Source: Chromera velia (lineage: Eukaryota; Sar; Chromeraceae). Taken from it: a stretch of 64,000 bases of DNA. The stretch covers positions 1 to 64,000 of the forward strand of contig JAHBMJ010000146.1 of the NCBI GenBank assembly GCA_018398765.1, in the 5' to 3' direction. The translations under genes and the position numbers were made by a program. This document shows, piece after piece, positions 7,498-16,470 of the stretch (its first letter is position 1; each line of letters begins with the position of its first letter). Under the pieces are notes generated by a model. The model ran no database searches. It was not told the DNA's origin and was given only the letters and a program-made list of their open reading frames with translations.

Positions 7498-10400
7498 TGA
7501 AGCGTAAACCAGATGTTCAGGTCGTTCGCCGCTTTCAACGATCCATCCGGATCGATTCTGACCTAGGTCACGATGAGGCCTTGAGCGGATTTATCTGTCC
7601 GCAATCGTCTGCTGATGTCTTGCTCGGCATGGCCCGGCATGCCCGCGAAACCGGACACACAGCCTTTACATGGACTGGTCCCTACGGAAGTGGGAAGTCC
7701 AGCCTTGTGATCGCACTCAGCGCGCTTCTCGGCAAAGACACTTCAATGCACCGAATGGCGGTCGAAGCGGTCGGCACGTCGGTGAAAAACGAGATTCTGC
7801 AAGTGTTTCCGCGCGATAAGGCGGGCTGGGCTGTTGTGCCGGTTGTGGGCCGTCGGGACGACCCATCGATCACCCTTGGTGAAGCGTTGCAAGCCTCTGG
7901 ATTGGTGAAATCCAATCGTAAACGGACCTGGAGTGAATCGTCGCTCTTAAAAGCCTTGGAGACGGCGTCCGAAACCCAGCGGGTGATCGTCTTCGTCGAC
8001 GAAATGGGCAAATTCCTTGAAGGCGCAGCGCAGCGCGGGTCTGACATATACCTGTTTCAACAGCTCGCTGAGCTCGCCTCACGAAGCAAAGGGCGCCTCG
8101 TTGTCGTAGGCATCCTTCACCAGGCTTTCGACGAGTACGCCCACCGCCTCAGTCGCGAAATGCGTGACGAATGGTCGAAAATTCAGGGTCGATACGTAGA
8201 CCTTCCCGTGAACGTGGCAGGGGAGGAACAGGTCGAGCTTCTATCCCGCGCCATCGACAGCAAGCATAAGCCGAAGAAGCCTGGCGCGCTCTCACTCGCC
8301 ATAGCCGACGAGATACGCAAGAATCGGCCGACGGTGTCGTCCGATTTTGCGTTGCGCATTGAGCATTGCTGGCCGCTTCATCCGATTGTTGCCTGCATGC
8401 TTGGTCCAATCTCTCGACGGCGCTTTGGGCAGAATCAGAGAAGCATTTTCGGCTTTCTGAATTCAGCCGAGCCGTTCGGCTTCCAGGAATATCTGGCCGG
8501 TGTAGAAGGCGATGCACTCTTTGAGCCGGATCGGCTCTGGGATTACCTACGTGCGAACCTCGAACCCTCGATTCTCGCATCTCCAGATGGTCATCGCTGG
8601 GCCGTTGCCATGGAGGCGATAGAGCGTTGCGAGGCAATAGGCGGCGAGCACATTCACATCCAGCTGCTGAAGACAATCGCGCTGATTGATTTGTTCAAAG
8701 ATCGCTCAGGGTTGGTGCCAAGCAAGGGCGTCCTGAATGCAGCGTACCCCGAATACACGGAGAAGCAGGTCGCGAAAGCTCTGAGCCAACTCGCGCAGTG
8801 GTCGTTCGTTGTGTTCCGGAAGTTTTCCGATTCCTACGCTGTTTTTGCCGGGAGCGATTTCGATATCGAGTCGGCCGTTCAAAGCGCGCTTGAAGGTGTT
8901 CGCCATATCGATTTTGGACGTCTCCAAAAGCTCGCCGGCGTTCAGCCGATCCTTGCCAAACGACACTATCACGAGACCGGCGCTTTGCGCTGGTTCGATG
9001 TCTCCTTTGCGTCCGTTGCTGACACCGTTCAGCTCGTCACCGAGTACCACCCTCGGCACGGCTCAATCGGTCTATTCCTGCTTGCAATCCCGACCGATGG
9101 TGAATCGGAAGAAGAGGCGGGGCGCGTGTGTCGTGAGGCGGCCCGTCTATCTTGGGGAGCCGATATCGTCGTTGGCCTTTCTCATCGCGGTTGGGTCATC
9201 ACTGATCTTGCGCGTGAGTTGCTCGCGCTGGAGCAAGTGAGTGATGATAGTCCGGAATTGGCCGGCGACGCTGTTGCCCGGCGGGAAATACAAGGCCGGA
9301 TCGCATCGCTCCAGGGACAGCTCGAAATGGAGCTTCAGAGTGCCCTAGACAGTGCCACCTGGTATCTCAAACATCATACGCCTAGACAGCAACTGCACGC
9401 AGAGCTCAACAGCCTCGCCTCGGGCCTCGCTGATAAGCGGTTCCCTGACGCTCCAATCATTCACAATGAGCTTCTTAATCGCAACAAGCCATCGAGTAAT
9501 GCTATCGCGGCTCAGAACGCACTTCTGAGACTGATGGTCGTGAACGAAGGGCAGGCGCGGCTAGGTATTGAAGGCTATCCAGCCGAATGGGGCCTCTTCG
9601 CGTCGCTGCTTGAGGCATCTAATCTTTACGCGAAGGTAAAGGAAGGTTGGGCCTTTCGTTCAGCAGACGAAATCAAGGAAGACTGCAAGAATCTTGCACC
9701 CCTGTGGCGCGCCGCGAAAAACCATCTAGAAAATAACCATGATCGTGCGGTCGGCCTAAACGAAATCTACGACCTTTGGCGCGCGGCCCCCTATGGCGTC
9801 AAAGACGGTCTCATGCCTGTGCTCGCAGTCGCCTTCATTCTCTCGTGCCGAAGCACCGTCGCCTTCTACCGGACGGGCATTTTCCAGGCACGTTTCCGCG
9901 ACCTCGACACAGAGTATCTTGCCCGTGATCCTTCTGAGATCCAGCTCCGCTGGATGGACTTGACAGATTTTTCGCGGCGGCTGCTGTCCGGAATGGCTGA
10001 AATCGTTCGTGAGCTAGATGAAGCGAATAAGCTGACCGACCTTACACCTATCGATGTCGCCCGAGGCCTAATTGCAATTCACGACGGCCTGAAGCCCTGG
10101 GTGAAGCGAACGAACCGATTGTCGTCAAACGCTACGCGTGTGCGGGGCTTGTTCAAGTACGCAAACGACCCGAACAAACTGTTGTTCAACGATATCCCTG
10201 CAACCATTCAGCGCAAGGACGGTTCGATCGACGAGACCGCGTTCAAGAACGTCGTTTCTGACATTCACGGCGGCCTTAAAGAGCTCACCGAAGCCTACCC
10301 AACCATGCTGCGCCGGGCTATGGATTCACTGCTTTCGGAGCTTCTCGTGCCGAACGCCTCTCCCCAGGCACTTGCCGAGTTGCGGGCGCGGGCGGAAAAC

Positions 10401-10877
10401 ATCAAGCAGCTTGCAGGCGATTTCCAACTTGATGCCTTCATCGGGCGGCTTGCTACTTTCGAAGGCACAACTGAAGACATGGAAGGTCTGCTGAGTCTTG
10501 CGGCCAACAAACCTCTTAGAGATTGGGTTGACCCTGACCTCGACCGTGCATCGGTCGAGCTCGCCGACCTCGCCCAACGGTTCCTGCGCGCCGAGACATT
10601 CGCACGTGTGAAAGGGCGGCCGGATAAGCGACATGCGATGGCAGTCGTTGTCGGCATCAATGGAAAACCAACACCAGTGCTGGAGGAGTTCGATCTTGCA
10701 GATACCGATCGGGAAGCGGTAGATGACTTGATCGGACGCGTGAGCGCCGCGCTTGAAGAAGCAAATATCAGCCAGCGGAGCGTTATTCTGGCAGCGCTTG
10801 CCGAGCTTAGTGCGCTCCATATGCAAGCTCCGGCGCCAAAGGGCCGGAGCAAGAAAGCGGTGGCTCACAATGAATGA
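7497..10877 (+). CDS. sspC: Large P-loop ATPase, SspC-like
   Basis: The 1126-aa product has a Walker A motif GPYGSGKSS (residues 61-69) and a Walker B VIVFVDEMGKF with Asp168-Glu169. The rest is a long helical protein without recognised catalytic motifs. In the Ssp system, SspC is the ATPase partner needed for single-strand phosphorothioation. Size, position after a DUF4007 gene and position before a DndC-like gene all agree. A strong ribosome site (GGAAGGAGG) lies in the end of sspB. Its stop overlaps the start of the membrane-protein gene by 8 bases. BrxC-like or other large defence ATPases are less likely because of the neighbours. Confidence 0.85.
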   Translation: MKRKPDVQVVRRFQRSIRIDSDLGHDEALSGFICPQSSADVLLGMARHARETGHTAFTWTGPYGSGKSSLVIALSALLGKDTSMHRMAVEAVGTSVKNEILQVFPRDKAGWAVVPVVGRRDDPSITLGEALQASGLVKSNRKRTWSESSLLKALETASETQRVIVFVDEMGKFLEGAAQRGSDIYLFQQLAELASRSKGRLVVVGILHQAFDEYAHRLSREMRDEWSKIQGRYVDLPVNVAGEEQVELLSRAIDSKHKPKKPGALSLAIADEIRKNRPTVSSDFALRIEHCWPLHPIVACMLGPISRRRFGQNQRSIFGFLNSAEPFGFQEYLAGVEGDALFEPDRLWDYLRANLEPSILASPDGHRWAVAMEAIERCEAIGGEHIHIQLLKTIALIDLFKDRSGLVPSKGVLNAAYPEYTEKQVAKALSQLAQWSFVVFRKFSDSYAVFAGSDFDIESAVQSALEGVRHIDFGRLQKLAGVQPILAKRHYHETGALRWFDVSFASVADTVQLVTEYHPRHGSIGLFLLAIPTDGESEEEAGRVCREAARLSWGADIVVGLSHRGWVITDLARELLALEQVSDDSPELAGDAVARREIQGRIASLQGQLEMELQSALDSATWYLKHHTPRQQLHAELNSLASGLADKRFPDAPIIHNELLNRNKPSSNAIAAQNALLRLMVVNEGQARLGIEGYPAEWGLFASLLEASNLYAKVKEGWAFRSADEIKEDCKNLAPLWRAAKNHLENNHDRAVGLNEIYDLWRAAPYGVKDGLMPVLAVAFILSCRSTVAFYRTGIFQARFRDLDTEYLARDPSEIQLRWMDLTDFSRRLLSGMAEIVRELDEANKLTDLTPIDVARGLIAIHDGLKPWVKRTNRLSSNATRVRGLFKYANDPNKLLFNDIPATIQRKDGSIDETAFKNVVSDIHGGLKELTEAYPTMLRRAMDSLLSELLVPNASPQALAELRARAENIKQLAGDFQLDAFIGRLATFEGTTEDMEGLLSLAANKPLRDWVDPDLDRASVELADLAQRFLRAETFARVKGRPDKRHAMAVVVGINGKPTPVLEEFDLADTDREAVDDLIGRVSAALEEANISQRSVILAALAELSALHMQAPAPKGRSKKAVAHNE

Positions 10878-11388
10878 CGTTGCACAGGATCGTGAAACAG
10901 TCTGCTATCAGCAGAATTTCCAGCAGATGCGTAGCCTTAACACGCAGATGAACCACGTTCCGGTGCTGGCAATGACGCTGACAGGCGGACTGTGGTTCGG
11001 CGCCGGTGTCACCGAAAACCTGGATGTCGAGATACGGTTTGCGTTGTTGATACTTGCGGGCGTCGGAAATATGGCTCTAGCGCTTGCCGTAATTCGCATC
11101 CGTGATGTTATCGAATGCTATCTTGAAAAGATCAAAGCATATCACCCGCCTAGCTATGCTACGGGCAGCCCCGAAAATGCCAGACTACCTTGGTTTCGAG
11201 ATTACAGCATGATCCGGACCTATGCAGCCCTTATGACCTTAGGTGCTGTCCTCTCATTCATCGGCGCGTTTTGGAGGTACTGGCCTTTCGGTGCGTGCGC
11301 CAGATGGGTTGGCATTGGCGCTGCCGCCCTTCTTCTGGTCATATTCATTATTGCGATCAAGGATCGTCGCAGTGCGGGCGAGACTTAA
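10870..11388 (+). CDS. Four-helix membrane protein inside the ssp operon, function unknown
   Basis: The start at 10870 (ATGAATGA, overlapping the sspC stop) gives 172 aa. Four hydrophobic segments are visible, at about residues 28-45, 57-80, 115-137 and 142-163, with a polar N-terminus and a charged loop between the second and third. It has the look of small effector or sensor membrane proteins found in defence operons, but I cannot name a family. The tight overlap with sspC and the 2-base gap to the methyltransferase show that it is part of the same transcript. It is not one of the described core Ssp proteins as far as I know. Confidence 0.75.
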   Translation: MNDVAQDRETVCYQQNFQQMRSLNTQMNHVPVLAMTLTGGLWFGAGVTENLDVEIRFALLILAGVGNMALALAVIRIRDVIECYLEKIKAYHPPSYATGSPENARLPWFRDYSMIRTYAALMTLGAVLSFIGAFWRYWPFGACARWVGIGAAALLLVIFIIAIKDRRSAGET

Positions 11389-11390
11389 GA

Positions 11391-12038
11391 ATGAACGCTT
11401 TCGCCCTCTCTCCAGCCGATAACGCAAGCCAGAACGACACGATCAAGTATTATGATCGCAACGCGGGCGCCTACACAACGGCGACGTTCACGGTTGATAT
11501 GGAAGGTATCTATGCCCGCTTTCTTTCCCACGTAGTCCCTGGCGGCCGCATTCTAGATGCCGGTAGCGGAGCAGGCCGCGACACAATCGCTTTCCTAAAA
11601 CGTGGTTTCAAAGTTGAAGCGTTTGATGCCTCGAAAGAGCTTTGCGAGATCAGCACCAACCTCACAGGCGTCAAAGCGGAGGTCCTTCGTTTTCAAGAAT
11701 TTGACCGGGAGGCTCGGTACGATGGCATATGGGCTTGTGCATCTTTGCTGCATGTTCCTGCGTACGAATTACCCGATGTGTTGCAGCGGCTCTGGCGTTC
11801 GCTGAAGGATGGCGGCGCCTTCTATTTGTCGTTTAAGCATGGCCGAGCGCAGCGTGTCGCTGACGATGGTCGATTCTTTCAGGATCTAGATGAGAGTACC
11901 TTGCGCCGACTAGTCGCCGACCTGAAGGTAGCAAGCGTCGCAGATCTATGGATTTCTACCGGGGAAGGCACGCAAGAAGGGCGCGCCGAATGGGTCAACG
12001 CTATCCTCACCAAAGACGACAACGACGAGGCGGCATGA
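11391..12038 (+). CDS. Class I SAM-dependent methyltransferase
   Basis: The 215-aa product has the SAM-binding motif I ILDAGSGAGRDT (residues 54-65), the acidic end of strand 2 (EAFDAS) and a typical Rossmann layout; WACASLLHVP occupies the usual motif IV place. There is no DNA-binding or target-recognition domain and no DPPY/NPPY motif, so it is not an obvious DNA adenine or cytosine methyltransferase. It resembles small-molecule methyltransferases of the TehB/UbiE type. It overlaps sspD by four bases (ATGA). Its place between sspC and sspD is unusual and suggests that it helps or protects the sulfur chemistry, or modifies a signal. The target is unknown. Confidence 0.85.
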   Translation: MNAFALSPADNASQNDTIKYYDRNAGAYTTATFTVDMEGIYARFLSHVVPGGRILDAGSGAGRDTIAFLKRGFKVEAFDASKELCEISTNLTGVKAEVLRFQEFDREARYDGIWACASLLHVPAYELPDVLQRLWRSLKDGGAFYLSFKHGRAQRVADDGRFFQDLDESTLRRLVADLKVASVADLWISTGEGTQEGRAEWVNAILTKDDNDEAA

Positions 12039-12883
12039 GCAAAACAAACGCCGTACAGGTGAAGCATGTACTTGGGCTGTCTGGTGGGCGCGACAGTGCC
12101 GCACTTGCAGTCTATATGCGCCAACATCACCCGGAACTCGAAATCGACTATTTTTTCACAGACACGGGCAAAGAGCTCCCCGAGGTGTACGAGTTCCTCA
12201 ATCGCCTCGAGGGCTTTCTCGGGAAGCCGATAATTTCCCTGAACCCCGACCGAGATTTCGACTTTTGGCTCAAACAGTACAAGAACTTCCTGCCATCCCC
12301 GCAGACACGCTGGTGCACACGCCAGCTGAAGCTAAGACCCTTCGAGCAATGGATTCAGAAGTCACTCGATGAAGGCTACGAAGTGGTCAGCTATGTCGCC
12401 ATACGTGCCGATGAGCAGTACCGCGAAGGCTATTCGTCAACCAAAGATCGCCTGAGCGTCAAACTTCCCTTCCAAGACGCCGGAATCGACAAAGCGGGCG
12501 TCATGGAGCTACTTGATAGCTCGGGGCTCGGCCTTCCCAAATATTACAACTGGCGCTCCAGAAGCGGCTGCACGTTCTGCTTCTTCCAGCAGAAGATTGA
12601 ATGGGTTCGCCTGATGGAGCAGCATCCCGAAGCCTTCGAGGAAGCTAAGGCGTACGAAAAGACGGCTGTCGAGTGCGGTTCCCCATTCACCTGGAGCCAA
12701 GGCGAAAGTCTGATTGAGCTCTCACAGCCGGAAAGGGTTGCCCAGATCAAGGCGGACCACCAGGCGCGTGTGGCACGTCAGAAAGCTACCGCCCCCAGCA
12801 ATCCCCTTCGTCCTGATGATGAGCCTATGGACATCGACGACCTGTATGGGCAAGCCAAGATGTGCCTCGCTTGTCATAAATAG
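12035..12883 (+). CDS. sspD: ATP-pyrophosphatase/PAPS-reductase-fold sulfurtransferase, SspD/DndC-like
   Basis: The 282-aa product has the PP-loop SGGRDS (residues 16-21) of the adenine-nucleotide alpha-hydrolase/PAPS reductase fold. Cysteines at 94 (RWCTRQ), 179 and 182 (GCTFC) and a C-terminal pair at 277 and 280 (MCLACH) could hold an iron-sulfur cluster as in DndC. In Ssp systems SspD activates the DNA backbone with ATP and receives sulfur from SspA. The ATG at 12035 overlaps the methyltransferase stop; an in-frame earlier start would lie inside the methyltransferase and is rejected. Confidence 0.87.
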   Translation: MSKTNAVQVKHVLGLSGGRDSAALAVYMRQHHPELEIDYFFTDTGKELPEVYEFLNRLEGFLGKPIISLNPDRDFDFWLKQYKNFLPSPQTRWCTRQLKLRPFEQWIQKSLDEGYEVVSYVAIRADEQYREGYSSTKDRLSVKLPFQDAGIDKAGVMELLDSSGLGLPKYYNWRSRSGCTFCFFQQKIEWVRLMEQHPEAFEEAKAYEKTAVECGSPFTWSQGESLIELSQPERVAQIKADHQARVARQKATAPSNPLRPDDEPMDIDDLYGQAKMCLACHK

Positions 12884-12938
12884 CAGTATTTGGCAGATCT
12901 AGAGGTCACCCGCTTTCGCTCGAGGGGCGATTTCTTGC

Positions 12939-14615
12939 ATGCTTCTCCTTGATCTGCCAAAAGTAATGGTGAGATACGTTTTAGAGGGGCAAATTGATTT
13001 GGGGCCAGGTCAAGACTTAAGCGAGTTGCTGAAAAGAATAAATCGTGATGATGTTATAAAAATCATCGGCGATGACGTGGTTGCGACAGTTTCTGCAGTT
13101 AGTGCGGGGGCGGAAATAAACCAAGCAATCCGTGACCTTTCTGTCGTATCGCTCAGGGATAGGCCGGAAGAGTTCTTTACACGTGCCGACGTACGCAAAC
13201 TCCTTTACGACGCGATGACTAGCGAGAAGCTCAAGGAGCTCTCAGACCGACTCGATATTGCCATTGATGAAGTTCGTTCGATCGACCCGTCTAAAAACCA
13301 AAATCTTTGGCGGGCTTACGTTGGATTCTTTGGAATCGACGCGCGCGAGGTAGCGCCCTTCCATACGGAGCTTCCGATTGAACCCGTTGATGTGCAATTC
13401 GGATTGTTTTCACACCAACGCCTGGCGGCTAATCGCGTGTGGAAGAAGCTAGAGGGAGACCACAGCCGGGTGGTCCTGCACATGCCCACCGGCGCCGGTA
13501 AGACACGAACAGCCGTCCATATCCTTTCGCGCTTTCTGAATTCGCGGGAGCCGGGCGTCGTTGTGTGGCTCGCTGCAACGAGCGAGTTGTTGGACCAAGC
13601 GGCTGATGCATTCAATTCGGCTTGGCCCGTCCTAGGCAATCGCACCCTTTCCTTGGTTCGTTTCTGGGGTCGGTACGACGGAGATATCCATAAATGTGAA
13701 GATGGAATTGTCATTGCGGGCCTCCAGAAACTACATGCGTATGCGGAACGGGACTCGTTGGGGCTTCTCCGCTTCGGCTCCAAGGTGAAGCTCGTGGTTG
13801 TCGATGAAGCCCATCAGGCGATCGCCCCTACATATGCGAGCCTAATAACGAAGCTCGTTGACTCGGGCTCTCACCACAGCTTGCTTGGACTCACAGCGAC
13901 CCCCGGCAGAACGTGGTCGGATATTGCCCAAGATGAGCGTCTGTCCGACTTCTTTGATGGTAACAAGGTGATGCTGGAAGTCGAAGGATGGGATAACCCT
14001 GTCGAATACCTCACCGATGAGGGATATCTCGCAAAGCCAACATTTCATACGCTCACATACACTCCGTCCAAGGAGCTCGCGCAACGATTTGGAATGGTTC
14101 CTCAAAGCGCTACGGAACTGGACGAGGAGGTGCTCGATCGGATCGGTGAAGACGTTTCGCGCAATCACGCCATCGTAGACGAAGCCAAGCGTCTCATCGC
14201 CGCTGGGCATACGCGCATCATATTTTTCGCCTCATCCGTGCGAAATGCCGAGATAATATCTGCGGCGCTTTTCGTTTCCGGAATCGATGCACCAGTCGTT
14301 ACGGGAACTACGAATACTTCATATAGACGCAGAATAATCAAGAATTTCAGAGCAGCAGGAAAAAAACCTATTGTTTTGTGTAATTTTGGGGTGTTAACTA
14401 CTGGATTTGATGCGCCAAATACTAGCGCAGCTATTATTGCTAGACCTACAAAATCTCTAGTGCTCTACAGTCAAATGGTCGGCCGGGCAACAAGAGGCAT
14501 CAGGGCAGGCGGTAACGAGACATGTGAGATTAGTACAGTTGTAGATACGAAACTGCCCGGCTTTGGAGATATGGCCGAAGCCTTTACGAACTGGGAGGAT
14601 GTTTGGGATGGCTGA
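12939..14615 (+). CDS. DEAH-type superfamily 2 helicase, SspFGH-module candidate
   Basis: This 558-aa helicase has Walker A PTGAGKT (183-189), DEAH (289-292), motif III LTATPGRT (about 313-320) and motif VI MVGRATRG (about 520-527). The first about 150 residues are a separate, unrecognised domain. The start follows GAGGGG by about 11 bases, 55 bases after sspD. Such helicases pair with nucleases to act on DNA lacking the modification. The reported sspBCD-sspFGH cassettes encode three effector proteins downstream of sspD. I infer that this and the next two genes are that set, without being sure which letter fits which gene. Its first 130 and a later 160 bases are markedly more AT-rich than its middle. 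Confidence 0.85.
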   Translation: MLLLDLPKVMVRYVLEGQIDLGPGQDLSELLKRINRDDVIKIIGDDVVATVSAVSAGAEINQAIRDLSVVSLRDRPEEFFTRADVRKLLYDAMTSEKLKELSDRLDIAIDEVRSIDPSKNQNLWRAYVGFFGIDAREVAPFHTELPIEPVDVQFGLFSHQRLAANRVWKKLEGDHSRVVLHMPTGAGKTRTAVHILSRFLNSREPGVVVWLAATSELLDQAADAFNSAWPVLGNRTLSLVRFWGRYDGDIHKCEDGIVIAGLQKLHAYAERDSLGLLRFGSKVKLVVVDEAHQAIAPTYASLITKLVDSGSHHSLLGLTATPGRTWSDIAQDERLSDFFDGNKVMLEVEGWDNPVEYLTDEGYLAKPTFHTLTYTPSKELAQRFGMVPQSATELDEEVLDRIGEDVSRNHAIVDEAKRLIAAGHTRIIFFASSVRNAEIISAALFVSGIDAPVVTGTTNTSYRRRIIKNFRAAGKKPIVLCNFGVLTTGFDAPNTSAAIIARPTKSLVLYSQMVGRATRGIRAGGNETCEISTVVDTKLPGFGDMAEAFTNWEDVWDG

Positions 14616-16461
14616 TGCAGCGCCAGCAGAACAAGAACAGCTCGATCTCGGAGACCCGCAGGTCATTCCTGCCAAGCTCGCTATCACGGCGATGCGGGAT
14701 TCCGGATATAAGAACACCGCATATGCTTTGGCTGAGTTGATCGATAACGCTCAGCAAGCGAACGCCACAGCGATCGAGGTCCTGTGCCTTGAGAAGCGCG
14801 AAAAGGTCAACGAACGCGACCGTTCACGGATCAACCAAATCGCCGTGCTCGACAATGGCGATGGGATGGATGCACGTACGCTGAGGATGGCGCTTCAGTT
14901 TGGAAACGGGACGCGGCTTAACGATCGCTCAGGTATTGGCCGCTTCGGCATGGGTCTACCGAATGCCTCGATATCTCAGGCGTGCAGGCTAGACGTCTGG
15001 AGCTGGCAGAACGGCCCTGACAATGCCCTTCATACGCACATCGACGTGCACGATATTGAATCTGGGCAAATGAAAGTAGTTCCGGAACCCGCACATGATC
15101 CCGTTCCCGAAGAGTGGCGCGAAATCGCGGAGGGAATGGGTCAAACTGGAACTCTCGTCACTTGGTCTGACATCGATATCAGCCGCCTCACGTGGAAAAC
15201 AGCCAAGTCTACGCTCTCAAACACGGAACGCTTAGTTGGGCGCATTTATCGGCGTTTCATTCACGAAGGTACGCTTAGCATCAGACTGTACGCGGCTGAG
15301 GGTTCAACGGTTCTCTACGATAAAAAGGCGGACCTCGAAGACCCCCTTTATCTCTTGCCATCAAGCACGGTTCCCGCGCCTTTCAACAATCGGCCTATGT
15401 TCGACAAAGTTTTTGATGACGAACATGAAATCGAATTTGACGGCAAATCTCACAAGGTCAGAACCACCTATGCGGTTGCGAAGAAGGAGACCTATGACGC
15501 CGCTGGCACAAGTGATCGCGGTGCTATGGGATATGGTCACCATGCCCGGAGGAACATCGGTATATCGGTAATTCGTGCAGGTCGCGAGCTAATGCTCGAT
15601 CATGGCTGGTGTATTGGCTACGACCCTCGGGAAAGATGGTGGGGTGCGGAGGTCGAATTCCCCCCGGCGTTAGACGAGCTTTTCGGCGTCACAAACAATA
15701 AACAAGCCGCGACCCATTTTTCGGAGCTAGCTACGCTGGAATGGAAAGACCTAGCTGAAGAAGGCGAGGAGTTTTCGGATGTAGTTCGACGACTGAAGGA
15801 GGACGGCGATCCGCGTGGATGGCTGCTGCGCCTAGCCGAAGATATTAGAAAGAACCTGGGCAATCTGCGCGACACGATCAAAGCGCAAGGAGGCGGCAAA
15901 CGTTCCTCGAGGCGAAGCCGTCACGGTGATGAACCGGACGATCTTACCAATACGGTCAACAAAAGCTGGAAGGGCCGCTCCGAGGAAAACCCGATAGACG
16001 GAGAGGATCAAACAGTCACCGATGATGTGGCGGACGACATCACTTCCGACCTGGTTCAGAACAAAAAGTATTCGGACGAGGAAGCTGAGGATATCGTCAA
16101 CCTCATCAAGGAATCTGATCTTAAGATCATATTCTTGGAGGCTGATTTTGCGGAGCCTTATCAGCTATTCAATGTCGAGGCCAAGGGAAGCGTTACAGAG
16201 GTAACGTTCAATAGGAAACATCCGGCTTTCGACGATATTTTTGGCACAATCAACGCGGTCGACGAGGATGTTGATCAGTTGTCACAAGAGGAACTCATTG
16301 AAAGGCTGACACGTGCCGTAAACGCCACCAAGATCGTGTTTGCTGCATGGGCACGCTATGAGCGCGAGGCGAATGTCGAACGTGCTAAAGCTCTTCAGAA
16401 AGTACGATTCGATTGGGGGCAGATCGCTTCGACCTTCTTGGAGCCGGACAACGATTTGTGA
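14608..16461 (+). CDS. GHKL-fold ATPase (Hsp90/MutL-like), SspFGH-module candidate
   Basis: The 617-aa product starts at 14608, inside the end of the helicase gene (8-base overlap). It carries the Bergerat ATP-binding motifs: N-box ELIDNAQQA (43-51), DNGDGMD (82-88) and GRFGMG (111-116). The C-terminal two thirds are acidic and helical with no known motif. Proteins of this fold act as ATP-driven clamps. Placed between a helicase and a nuclease, it most likely forms the moving part of a DNA-damaging effector complex. A histidine-kinase role is unlikely because no dimerisation/phospho-acceptor domain precedes the ATPase. Confidence 0.85.
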   Translation: MADAAPAEQEQLDLGDPQVIPAKLAITAMRDSGYKNTAYALAELIDNAQQANATAIEVLCLEKREKVNERDRSRINQIAVLDNGDGMDARTLRMALQFGNGTRLNDRSGIGRFGMGLPNASISQACRLDVWSWQNGPDNALHTHIDVHDIESGQMKVVPEPAHDPVPEEWREIAEGMGQTGTLVTWSDIDISRLTWKTAKSTLSNTERLVGRIYRRFIHEGTLSIRLYAAEGSTVLYDKKADLEDPLYLLPSSTVPAPFNNRPMFDKVFDDEHEIEFDGKSHKVRTTYAVAKKETYDAAGTSDRGAMGYGHHARRNIGISVIRAGRELMLDHGWCIGYDPRERWWGAEVEFPPALDELFGVTNNKQAATHFSELATLEWKDLAEEGEEFSDVVRRLKEDGDPRGWLLRLAEDIRKNLGNLRDTIKAQGGGKRSSRRSRHGDEPDDLTNTVNKSWKGRSEENPIDGEDQTVTDDVADDITSDLVQNKKYSDEEAEDIVNLIKESDLKIIFLEADFAEPYQLFNVEAKGSVTEVTFNRKHPAFDDIFGTINAVDEDVDQLSQEELIERLTRAVNATKIVFAAWARYEREANVERAKALQKVRFDWGQIASTFLEPDNDL

Positions 16462-16470
16462 GCCGTATAG

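Noticed and set aside
11391-12038. DNA methyltransferase of a restriction-modification system
   Set aside because: No target-recognition domain and no DPPY/NPPY or PC motif. It looks like a small-molecule type methyltransferase.
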